Positions 48,307 through 59,400 of a stretch of 64,000 nt of DNA are shown piece after piece. Source of the DNA: Pampus argenteus (Eukaryota > Chordata > Actinopteri > Scombriformes > Stromateidae). The position numbers and the translations under genes were made by a program. The notes beneath the pieces are model-generated. The model saw only the letters and a list, made by a program, of their open reading frames with translations. It ran no database searches and was not told where the DNA came from. Each line of letters opens with the position of its first letter. Positions within the stretch are counted from its first letter, which is position 1. The stretch spans positions 13,132,001 to 13,196,000 of the forward strand of contig CM072863.1 of NCBI GenBank assembly GCA_036937835.1. The letters are read 5' to 3'.

Positions 48307-50077
48307 TGTCAGTTCTTCTCAGTTGTACTCCTACCAGTAGGCACAACTGAGGCTTAACAGGCTTAACTTATTTAATATATATAAGTAATACAAACATTAC
48401 AATAATATTTGTTTCTTTTAACTCTTAAAAAATACTAAAAGTCATTTTTGGCTTTACATAAATTAATGTTAAAAATCTTCAAATCAGATAGATAGTATGA
48501 TCCCTAACAAATAATACATTTTTGCTAAGGCATGGCAAATTAAATTATTCTTCAATCACTGTTGTTCTTTAATCATTTTATTTCTTAAATAATGTTTGAT
48601 CCACATTGCTATTGTCTTCGCCCATATGTGACATGATGCAAGGATGTGAACCCCCATCTCGAGTGTCAAACTGTTCTTTGTGCATCTACCATCCACCATG
48701 ATCCTTTTACGTTACTGCACTTTTCCCTAAAATAACGTAGCTCTTCCTTGAGGAATTTGGAAAACAAATTAGTATCATATAAACCTTTCTAGAAGACTAG
48801 CAGGTATAGTTCAAGTTTGTCCCAAAACAAAAAAATAGCAGGACTAAAACTCCTTTTCAAAACACATTATCTCACATTATCATCATAATGTCTACAAGAA
48901 TAAATTTGTATTCATGTAATTTAATAATGTGTACGACGTAAAGTGCCGGCAGGAGATGTGCGCTTGGCATTCAACACCATGTTGAGTGGTGAAACCCATG
49001 TTAATATGCAACTGCCTCTCAAAACATCCAACTAATTACATCCGATTTCCCTGAGCACACCCATCGGCAATGTTAAAATTGAAGCATGAAGCAAAGACAA
49101 GTGCATGTTCTGCTCGGGTAGCTCAGGTTATAGGAAACGAGAGCAACACAGAGAGAGAGCAGCAGCTAAGGAGAGAAATCACTCAGTCATCTACACTGGA
49201 TTTGCATAGTAACTGTAGCCTCCATATATAAATGTTCCTTGCCTGCTATATTCTGCAGAATTCTGCACATGGGCCTGAATTTGAATGGGAAAGGATATGA
49301 AGTGATACGAAGTATCCAGTTTTGAAGGGTTATTCTGGCTTCTAAGGGTTTGTGTTTGTGAGGGTTTGTTTCATTGAAAAATCTGCTCATAAATTCAAAT
49401 TTTTTGGAATTTCCAAATAGCACTCCACAAAGAGATTAGCAGACATTTCTTCAGAAAGTGTAGAAAACGTATAAATCCGCTGGATTACATTGCTGCTGGT
49501 CATGTGTGTTGTTCTGTAATAGATCATAGATTTTGTCATCTGTATTATATATAGACTGTTACACACCTCAATAGTTTGATAATACTGAGTGATGGACTTG
49601 CATCTGAACTGTCATGGAAGTAATTATACTGTAAATAACGTTAGTCTGTGTATGTATGTGTGTTTGTGTGTGTCAGAAGGCTTGACAGCCGAGGGCAGGC
49701 AGGCATGACATCAGATTTCTTCCTCTCTGCATAAGCAGCATTAGAGGGAGAAAGAGTTTGAGGGGTGTTGACATATGATGCATCCTCGGTTGGATGTTGT
49801 GCTGTTGAGCAATGAATCGCTGCACCACAGAGGACATTCATTTAAGGAGAGGTGTTTTTTTATCTCTGAAATATTTTTCTATCCTTGAATATACATACAT
49901 TTGTATTAGAGGCTAGAGGAGTGAATCCTAAATGGAGTTGTCTTAGTTTCAGCAGGAAACATTGATTTGGGAATTGGGTCAAGTACGGTAGTCATGTGAC
50001 TTGTTGCCCACACTCAGGTACATCAACTGTACATAGTTTTTAGCAGAATGGTCATTAAGTTGTTCGTCCTACAAACA

Positions 50078-50120
50078 TTTATGGTCCCCAGAGGACAAAT
50101 CCTAATGACTTTGGTGAGTG
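50078..50120 (+). repeat. short fragment of the 20.1-kb fish repeat family
   Basis: GGTCCCCAGAGGACAAATCC followed by TAATGACTTTGGTGA shares the diagnostic words of the repeat at 20028-20430. Confidence 0.6.
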
Positions 50121-51376
50121 CTGCACCATGCGATAGACATTTAGACATAGTGTTTTCATTTAATGTGTAAAAGACTAAGAGTTGAGTTTTTATTTATGTA
50201 CATATTTTAGAGAATTTAATTATTCTGATATATATCTGTAGTAATTATTTTGATACTTCTATATTGAGACTTAGTTACTACACATGTGCAGCGTGATAAC
50301 ATTAGAAGCAGTAGAAGTGAAAAAAAGGGTGAATTGATGTAAGGGTGACATCGACCTTTTCAAACATGTGGAAATATTCACCAGTTCTTATGATAATGTT
50401 TGCATAACAATGTATAACACACATCATGAAAAGATAAGGACAGGTTGGATATTTTAAAATGTTCCCTTTATCAGAGAAGCTCACTGTGATTTATTGTGTG
50501 GATGGAGATTGAATACCTGAATGGATATAGATGTTAATAACCTTCAAAACCAGAAAGAAGACCTACTTGGGATGTATGAGTTAACTAAAGAATAAGGCTA
50601 TCACTGAATATTGGAATTCATGGCTAACTAAGGGTCAAACAAAATATCTACCTTTTGGATATATTCCCTTGAAATTTGATACGAACTGTATATCCACGGT
50701 GACAAGATGAGAAATCCAACTTGATGCCTGAATTTTAATGATATAACACATTAAACAAATTATAATAATTAAACATTATACCTGCTAAACATCACCAAGT
50801 TAGTATGTTAGAATTGCCACTGTGAGATTTGTAGCCCGCTGATATAAACATATAGTTTGCATTCATTTCATATTGTACTTACTATAAACGTCAACCTCCA
50901 AGTTGTAATTACGCAGATTCACAGCCTGAGATTTGACTTGAAATGTCTGTATTCCTGAGGACAGGTTTCCCAAATTGGCTTATAAAAACTTTTGTCAAAA
51001 CGATTGCCAGTAGTATTTTGCATCCTTTACAGCTTTGTTCTTAAATAATTGATTCAGTTGACTTGGAATATTTACATTCACAGCATAGCTTTTATAGTCA
51101 GCCCTCTTTGACTTTTCAGAAATACAACCCTTTTTGTCATATCACCTTTTGACAGTTGTGTCACTTAAAGTATATAATACAGTATGTTCCAACCCTTGTA
51201 TCTTGCTGTGAGGCATTGCTGTAACCTTTCACAAATGCAAACACATGTGAATCATTTGCAATGGTAGATTTCACAGTGTTCCCACGGCAACTGTGGCTAA
51301 ATCTCAAACAAGCAGGTCTCACATTTAAGGTACTGAAGTGTTTATTTCTTTCTCTTCGGTTCTCTCTTTCACACAG

Positions 51377-51538
51377 AACAAACATATTTTGGATGCAATT
51401 CCAGCCTTTTTGTCAGCTGTGTGGGTAGCAAAATCGAGTCAAGAAGAGTACATGATGTTTCTGGAGAGACACAAGCTCATTAACAACCTCACTGAGTGCT
51501 GGGCTGATGAGGTGATGACTCCTGACAGCAAAGGAACA
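51377..51538 (+). other. exon-like open segment of unknown origin
   Basis: A strong acceptor (TTCTCTCTTTCACACAG) precedes 162 bases with no stop in phase 0. They encode 54 residues including AVWVAKSSQEEYMMFLERHK and end at a possible donor (ACA|GTAATT). I recognise no protein family. It could be an exon of an uncharacterised plus-strand transcript, the remains of a gene, or chance. Confidence 0.25.
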
Positions 51539-51915
51539 GTAATTAAACCTTTAATAATAAGATGAAGTTTCATTGAAGACCTGCTAATTCTGCTCATCAT
51601 GAGGTTTTAGCACAGTGTGTCCTACAAGAAGGATACATCTTTTTTTAGAAAAGGTCCATACTTGTAAAATAAAGCTTTTCACTTAGCTGTATTTCTTTCA
51701 TAGGTGGAATATAAGTCTGTCTTGTACTTATGAATATGCCACAAAAGTAAAAGGGTGGGCTTTCTCTGAGCTTTGAGATGCACTGCACTGCCGGCATTCC
51801 TGGTACATTTGGTGATAAATGTGCCATAGCAAAAGGCTCCAGAAACTGGGAGACATGGTCTGGGTTCATTGGTTGAGGCTCCAGCATAGCAATCACTCAT
51901 TCTACCTTAGAGAGG

Positions 51916-52015
51916 GAGAAGAGAAGAGAAGAGAAGAGAAGAGAAGAGAAGAGAAGAGAAGAGAAGAGAAGAGAAGAGAAGAGAAGAGAAGAGAAGAGAA
52001 GAGAAGAGAAGAGAA
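51916..52015. repeat. (GAGAA)20 pentanucleotide array
   Basis: Exactly 20 uninterrupted GAGAA units, 100 bases long, purine-only on the plus strand. The complete lack of interruptions suggests a young and length-variable locus. Confidence 0.97.
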
Positions 52016-52368
52016 ATATGTGGGGAACGGGCAGCTGAGACGAAGTAACAAGAAAGCGAGCAAAGAGAATGAGCGTTAAGCTCTGCTTGGTGCTCTTTAC
52101 TCTTTTGTGCCAGCAGAAAGGAGCTGTTTCCAGCTGGAAGTCACGCTCCCTGTTTTGTCACAAAGGACTCCTCTGTCTCTATTCATCACTAAAACAGAGA
52201 GGGTCTGAAGAACACCATTTGGCTCAAGCCTCACACTACTGCTTACCTGCACATACATTGTACACTGCAGCTGATAGCAGAATGCTTACTTTCTAACAGA
52301 TTGTTGAACATTGCACAACATGCAACTCTTGACATTGTCTCTTTCCCAATTTTCATTTTGTGTAGACA

Positions 52369-52719
52369 AACCTGTCAATATTCTCATTTATCATGGTTAT
52401 CTCAAGGAGATTAAATCGAACGCAACTGGACTTAGTTATTTGTCTTTGAAGACGTTTCACCTCTCATCCAAGAGGCTTCATCAGTTCATGCTAGCTTGAC
52501 TAGGCTGGGACTAGTCCAACTAGCTGGTGTGGAAACCCAGGTATTAGTATTATATCACTGCCATGTGACTGCCTTCACAGAGGTTAAATACCAGCTAGCT
52601 TGACTAGTCCCATCCTAGTCAAGCTAGCATGAACTGATGAAGCCTCTTGGATGAGAGGTGAAACGTCTTCAAAGACAAATAACCAAGTCCAGTTGCATTC
52701 AATTTAATTTCCTTGAAAT
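52369..52719. mobile_element. foldback element with ~110-bp inverted arms and 14-bp target-site duplication
   Basis: The left arm (from about 52401) and the right arm (ending about 52717) are reverse complements with only scattered mismatches. For example, GACGTTTCACCTCTCATCCA on the left pairs with TGGATGAGAGGTGAAACGTC on the right. The spacer is about 65 bases. The identical 14-mer ATTTTGTGTAGACA lies at 52355-52368 and 52720-52733, immediately outside the element. The arm sequence is, from memory, a widespread fish repeat. A duplication this long suggests target-primed retrotransposition, as for Penelope-like elements, and not a cut-and-paste transposon. Confidence 0.8.
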
Positions 52720-53387
52720 ATTTTGTGTAGACATGACAAACCACAGATGACCCCTCTTAGTTTTATACTGCTTCGTACTTCTTCACTAGCTGTTGGGTAA
52801 ATAGTGAGATGCAGTGCAGAATTACTCAATATTGCCAGATACAGCAGATTGGAGTTTAATTTCAAATTAAACTGTGTTTCTTGGGTCAGTGTTTGGCCTG
52901 TGTTGTTATGGAGACATGCAGTGTCTTCCAAGGCTGTGCAATGAGACCAATCATGCTTAATTATTAGCATGATTGGTGGTGGGTGGAGGCTGTGACCACT
53001 CTTGAACCCGGTTTATCGGTTCTACTTCTTCATATGATGATGTATTTTACAAGTCCACATTTTTTAGTACAAGTCAAATATTTCTATAAAACGTACATAA
53101 TGCTAAGCTTTTCAGCTAAGCTAAGAAATCGCCAGTATTCAAAAACAAAACAAAACATGTGACACCATAATGGTATGCTGTTCATAGGATAAATGCTAGC
53201 AACTTAGCAAAGATTAAACAAGGTATGGCTGCATCCAATCTGGCATCATCTTATAATGTCAAAGAAGTGAATTATTTTTTCTATCTTTGCAAAGAGAAAC
53301 TTCACATAAAAGGTTATTCAGTCTATTTCTGCAATAACTTTACTTATGGCTGTGTTAACACTACGCTATGATTAAAATTATGCACTC

Positions 53388-53502
53388 ATTGGTCCGGGAG
53401 CCACTATTACTGTTTTGCAAGTGGCAGCTTGTGATTCTATAGCATCAACTACAGCGCAGTCCCCGATTGGCTAGTTACATTGTCAAATATGTGCCTGATT
53501 GG
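53388..53502 (-). promoter_or_regulatory. cluster of three CCAAT (NF-Y) boxes
   Basis: ATTGG occurs at 53388-53392, 53466-53470 and 53498-53502, each reading CCAAT on the minus strand. The last two are 32 bases apart, about three helical turns, a spacing often seen in NF-Y-dependent promoters. No gene is recognised downstream on the minus strand. Confidence 0.3.
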
Positions 53503-55235
53503 CCTGGATACATGATCATTTATTGAAATCGGATGCGGTAGCAGGAAGCTAGACTGATACATAGAGAGAAACTGAAATGTTGAGCTCATGTGATCAGGAT
53601 GGTTTTACCGGGATAATGTTTATTCCAGTAACTGAAATCTAGAGAATTTAGTATGTCACAGCTAGACAGACACAATAGTTTGTCCACTGAATTTATGTCA
53701 GTGAGGTGTACAGGGGCCTGCCTCTGATTCTGAAACAAAAACTATGTACTGTACTGGAATCATTAATACAAAAACTGACTGCACATTTAGACTGTAATCG
53801 TAAGTCTATTGGAAATGTACAGTTTATGTAGTGTCCATTACTTGGGTGTCATTACAGAGCATATAGCAAGGCTATATGCCATAATGAATAACTTAACAGA
53901 TAGCGATGGACTAAATTGCCATTGTGTGATTATGCGAAAAAACATCATCATCATCAAAAATGGATGAAATTCTAGTCCCTCATTCGATATTTTTATAGAG
54001 TTTTAGTGAAATCAAATGGAAGATGTTGCCCTTTACCTTTCTGTGTTCAGAAATTCAGTGGCTACAGTGATGCTCTGCTGTAATATGACACCATGAGATA
54101 AGAAAAAAAACATCTATTGATTTCAATTAAGTCTGTATTGTATAAGAGACTGAATGGAGGTTAAATTTAAATGAATGTCTTCAAACCCATATTCACTCTC
54201 ACATTGTACTGAAATTGATTGGTATGACAGTAGTAATAATGTGCTTGTATTCCAGTGATGAATACAAATTCTGTATCACTTGGACCCCATTTCAGATGGG
54301 ACAAATATGCATCACAACATTGTGCTGTATGTGTGTGTTGTTCAGGCAGGGCTTGGCACAAGGTATGCTGTGCAGGCAATTAAAACTGTTCATTAACACT
54401 CCAGCTAATCCCATCATATGGCAGGCAGTGATAAGGGCATTTCCTTCTCTCTCTGCCTGTCTGTCTGTCAGTCTGGTGGGAGCAGATATGCTATCAGGGC
54501 CATGTTGTAAAGGTGAACAGAGGGAAATCCATGAAGGGTCACAAATATTCAGATTTAGCTTTGTTCAGCTGGAGAAAAAGGGATCCTGGGTAAAGGAAAG
54601 GCTTGGCAGTGTACACTAGATATAATTTAATGTTTAGGTTCTGCCTAAAAGCTGCAGACATATGGTTAGAGATGAAACATTATTGTTTTTATTAACTTTA
54701 TTGGAAAACTGTTAACACCAGTAAAATAAAAGTATAGAAATGGAATTGATAAGCTAAAATAAGAGTGACAGTAGGAGTGATAAAACAGATAAGACATGTT
54801 AGAACCATAAAAATAAGACAATGGGCCAACATTAATAAAAGACTGTACACATTTATTGAGGCTGTGTTTTTCCCCCCTACACTTGTACCCAACCAACCAT
54901 GGAATATGCAGTCTTCCCTTGCAAAGTCAATTGCATAACCTTGCTTTATCTATAAGAACAGTAAGTAGAGTATTATTTTTTCCTGTATTTCTTTCCACTG
55001 TGCTACGTGTGTCAGTGCCAAATGATTGTGATGCAGTTGGAGAGTGTGCATGCAACTAAGCCTTGGTCAAGATGGCGTAGAGAGAAAACAGATTACCATT
55101 TTCTCAGTGTGTATGTTGTTGGGGCCCCGGAGCTGACTTCTGAGCTGCTACTACCTCTGCTAGACTGGAGCTGTCAGAGCTGCTCTGTTCATGTCTGTGT
55201 CATCACTGCATCTAACACTTCTATGACCATATACC

Positions 55236-55279
<44 letters not shown>
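55236..55279. repeat. (GT)n(AT)n compound microsatellite
   Basis: About 11 GT units pass directly into about 11 TA units. Confidence 0.95.
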
Positions 55280-56454
55280 CTGACACAAGATTCCACATAA
55301 CATCTTGTTTTGACCTCTGTGTCTAATTCAATGTCTATGGGGTAATTACTATTATTCCTCCCCAATAGGAGGAATACTTGCTTACTTACTTATGCTTGCA
55401 AGGAATGATGATGTCAGAGCCTAGATGATGACAATTGTTTTATCACTGCTCCACTTGATAGGGCTGACTGAAATGGGGTGACGCTTGGAGACTAGTTCAG
55501 GCAGACAACTGGAGACTCTCATGACATACTGTAATCATTGCAGCATATCGTAGATCCAGTGCACCCTTTGTATTAGGCCACATGTTTAAGCTGTCAGTGC
55601 TCCACCCAGTCTGTTGATTTTGATTGTCTGTTAATGCTATAACTGTTGCAATCACAGGCTGCTACTGCTACTGCAGTACTTACCTCCAACCCAGTGAAGT
55701 ACGTTGTGTCTGATCATGTAACAGTAACAAGGAGGAGGTGGGGTGAAAAGCCTGCAGTCTTTTCCCTTCCAGTTGCTCGTCTCTACTTCTCCCTCAGCAT
55801 CATCTTTTCAACCTTAGAATTAAAGAGATTTATGTTGAAGGAAGCAAAAATCAGCGTATTTTGAGATTATTGGACTGTATTTTACATTTGTATGCCCTTT
55901 ATCATGTGCCTCGCTATGGTTTTTACTTAATTGCTCCTTCTTCAAAAAAATCTACACATTCTGTACATCTGTCTTTCTGTGCATTTTGTGATGATTTGGA
56001 TTAGACTAACTTCTGCATAACAGCTGGGAGATGGATGGTGCATTGTGACTGGGAGGGTTTGGCTGTCAGCCAGGACAGCTATAGTGTCGTTGTTGGCACA
56101 GCTCTCAGTGCTACTGTGACAAGGATCTTACTGTGGTGAGAACCATTTTGTCAGTAACTATCAGCTAAGTTTACAGAGAACATCTCTTGAGATGATGGAG
56201 CTGATTGCTTATTCATTTCCACTTGTGTAATAAATGGAGCATTAGCATAACACTGCAGGTCAATGCCATGCAAAGCCATCACATTCAACAATGGAGACAG
56301 CATACTTGACGAGTACATAACTTTTAAGCACTTGTAGCTACTCAAAGACTCATATCCAGTTAACAAATAAAATTAGTATCTGTGTTTCCACAATTAACCC
56401 ATTGTGTGTTTTCAGGATTGACTTTATTTTCCCAATAGAAAGATTAGATGACGC

Positions 56455-59400
56455 ATACATTATAATCTATAGATCTTTATTTATTTTTGCAGATAACATA
56501 TATTGCAATCATGCTTTTTCGTATAACACCATCTAAAGACATTTATTATATTTTTTTACATAGAATATTTTACATTAGGCCCATGAAACAGCTAGAAATA
56601 TACAAAACAATATTCTCTGACTAGACATTTCTATTACATTATTATTATTATTATTATTATCGTCTTCATTATTACTCTATTCTGTTATCGTAATTATAAT
56701 TTTTTACAGTTGAGAGAGATATGTGCTTTAGTTTCTGAGATAATAATATTATTGCAGAAAACAGCAAATAATATCACATTTTTTTTGTTCAACATTTAGA
56801 CAAAAGAAAAGAAAAACTCAGGTTGTACAGACATTCACAGATACATGTATTACACAGTCCAGTTTACAACATCATTCAAGAGAGAAAACTGCAGTATTGG
56901 TAACTTTATACAAAATTCACGGAACCCTTTGTCATTGCACATTTTAATTTAACATATCTTTGAAAAAAAAAACATAAATAAAAGAATAAAATGGGACTAG
57001 TTCAACCTGATTCCTGCCGCATGTAGCTGCCACAGAAGCAAATTTTCTTGATCCTTCTTTATAGTCATACAGTTATACCTGTGGTCTCTCACAAAAGCTT
57101 CTACAGTTATATTTTTATATTGCCAAACAAACTTGATATGTAATAATAGGTTTTTCTTTACCCTGTGAAAGGGAGTAGTTTCAGTGGTGCTGGCCTATGT
57201 AGCATCTGTCTATGTCCTGTTGTGTTAACAGTACTTTTGTGTCAGCCAAAGTGTCTCTCTCATAGTCTGATATTGGAAATCTGCACTCACCACAGGATAG
57301 AAACACACTATGGCTTATACTAAAATGACTGAGTGGAAACGGTCACGGTTCTTTTAAAAAGAGGCAACAATTTGGATAAGCTTTTGAGTGTGCCGAAGTA
57401 TCTGTACCACATGTTTTATAGTCTTCATATTGATTTCATTCTGATTTTCACATTTGGTTGCTACTTAAGATAGCATGTTGGATTTATAGAAGAAAAAAAA
57501 ATGACTGAAATTTGATGATATTTGTTCTTTTTTGTAAATACAACATTAATTCAGTGTATCATAGTAGTATCTGGTTTGGTCATGTCCACCTTTGTTCCTG
57601 AGGAGTGGGTTACTAAAGAGACTTAACTCTTAACTCGTTGTCATCAGAATATTCTCCAAAAAACTTTGCAAATACTCTCTACAATATCTCTGGCAGAAAT
57701 ATTGTACACACAGTGGGATTTCTAACGGCTACACCTTTATAGGGTGTTAGAAGTGGTAGTTCACAGATCCAATTTGTGCTTGTAGGCGGATGTCATATTT
57801 ACTACCCTGTTGCTCTACAGTAAGGCATGGTGATGCCTAATTTTGAATTCATATTTTATATAGTCGGGGTCAGTTGCCTGCACCAATCTTTTAAACTTGA
57901 GTATGATTTTGGTCCTTCTCACTCTCACATATAGAAAACGACCTAAAAATGATTCTACAAAAAAGATTCAGACAACATACAAAGTTATTGTTCTTTAGAA
58001 AACAAAGAAACAATTATAACAGTCTCTTGCTATGTGTCCTATGTAAGTTATTTTTGCTGTTGTCACAAGTTTCAATCAAGCCAAAAGAAGTTGGACGCTT
58101 CATATTCCATACTATACTTGTGCTTTTCAAAGGTAGCCCCAGGCATGGGTGGTAAACATTTCAGGCGAACTGCAGGATCCTGCAAAGAAGTGATAGTCTG
58201 GCTAAATGATATTTTACACATACAAGCAGATTTGGCCTTATCTGTTGCACATTCCCATATTGTCTTAAATGTGTTCAATATTGAAAATTTCACTTTACGA
58301 ACTTTCAAATTGCGTTTTTTTCACCTACTACACGGCATTCATTTTAATGTATTTACTTCATGTACAAGCAAAATGCATTTAACCAATATTTTTTTCTTTG
58401 TACAATAATTGTAGTTTAGTAGATTAAGTAACATCTTCAAAGTAGCACAATACTATTGGATCAATGTGGGCCTCCAAATTTAAATCATATATTCAATTTA
58501 CAGTAATTTCCTAAGTCACATTTTCTTTTCTAAAAAGACTAACTTTTTGCATAATGAAATTCATAATTACACAACAACTTTGCTGGGTAGTTTGTTTTTT
58601 TCTCATAAGTTTTATAACTCTGTATTATACAAATAAACAGACAGAAAACCCCCTAAAAATAACTGTGTAATCAGGTTGGTCTCACGTGTCCCCAGGAGGT
58701 AGGTGAATAAAAGCAGACATGAAAGTCTGGTGGTCGTTCCCAACTTTGATTACGCTTCTTCTGTGTAGAGCACCCGTCTGACCATCGAGACAGAAAGACA
58801 GGCAGAAGTTTCTAGATGTAGGCTTCCTCATTGGCAGGGTTTTGATTCTGGTTTTCTGTCTGCTGGTCAGGGCCATTTTCCTGAGCCTTGACCAGCCTCA
58901 AAGGCTTGATCATCATCCGCAGACGCTGAAAAGAAGACGCATAATGATGAGCTGGACCCCACTGATGTCACGCAGCTGAAAGATACGCTGGTGTTGTTGA
59001 AATTACAATACAACACTGTCAGTGGGAATCAAACAGCTGCAAAGTTTGTGATCAAACCCATGAGTTGTAACGAAACACACCAGCTACACAGCTGTGAGCT
59101 TGATGAATGCACTGCCTCAGGCTCTGAATGTAAACCTCTTTTTCAAGATACTCTCAGAAAAGACATGTACACATTTTCCCTAATGTGAAGCTTACTGAGC
59201 TCCTACAACTAAATCATATTATTCAAAACTTGGTCAATCTTCCAAATATTCTGAACTATGGATAGTATTCGACCTGCGGTTGGTGGCACAGTAGGCATTT
59301 AGTGCATAGAGTGTTTGTGAAACTAAGCCTGAGTGCAGAGCACTAATCAGCTGGCTGATTGCTACAATTAGACAATCAGCTGGTACTGTAGGATTTGACA

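Larger units (their letters stand above)
46281..51370. other. intergenic region with candidate enhancer and small repeats
   Basis: No supported gene. It holds the candidate regulatory stretch at 46290-46620, a (GT)n tract at 48276-48299 and a short copy of the same repeat family as 20.1 kb near 50078-50120. Confidence 0.5.
51539..56450. other. intergenic region downstream of slc6a1
   Basis: No supported gene. It contains a (GAGAA)20 array, a foldback element with 14-bp direct repeats, three CCAAT boxes at 53.4-53.5 kb and GT/AT simple repeats at 55236-55279. Confidence 0.55.
56455..58811 (-). other. slc6a1: probable slc6a1 3'UTR
   Basis: About 2.35 kb of AT-rich, repeat-poor sequence follows the stop codon. 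It ends with overlapping AATAAA signals on the gene strand (56476-56485). The length is similar to that of mammalian SLC6A1. An earlier polyadenylation site cannot be excluded, so the limit is an estimate. Small open frames in both strands here have no coding signature. Confidence 0.5.

Noticed and set aside
49185..49260. Octamer plus TATA as a U6-type snRNA promoter
   Set aside because: Spacing is wrong: the distal octamer should be about 200 bases from the TATA box, and no snRNA body follows.
51916..52015. CRISPR-like array
   Set aside because: It is a 5-bp simple repeat with no spacers, in a vertebrate genome.
57949..58408. Overlapping plus-strand frames of 68 and 124 codons
   Set aside because: They lie inside the probable slc6a1 3'UTR on the opposite strand, with AT-driven phenylalanine/cysteine-rich composition.
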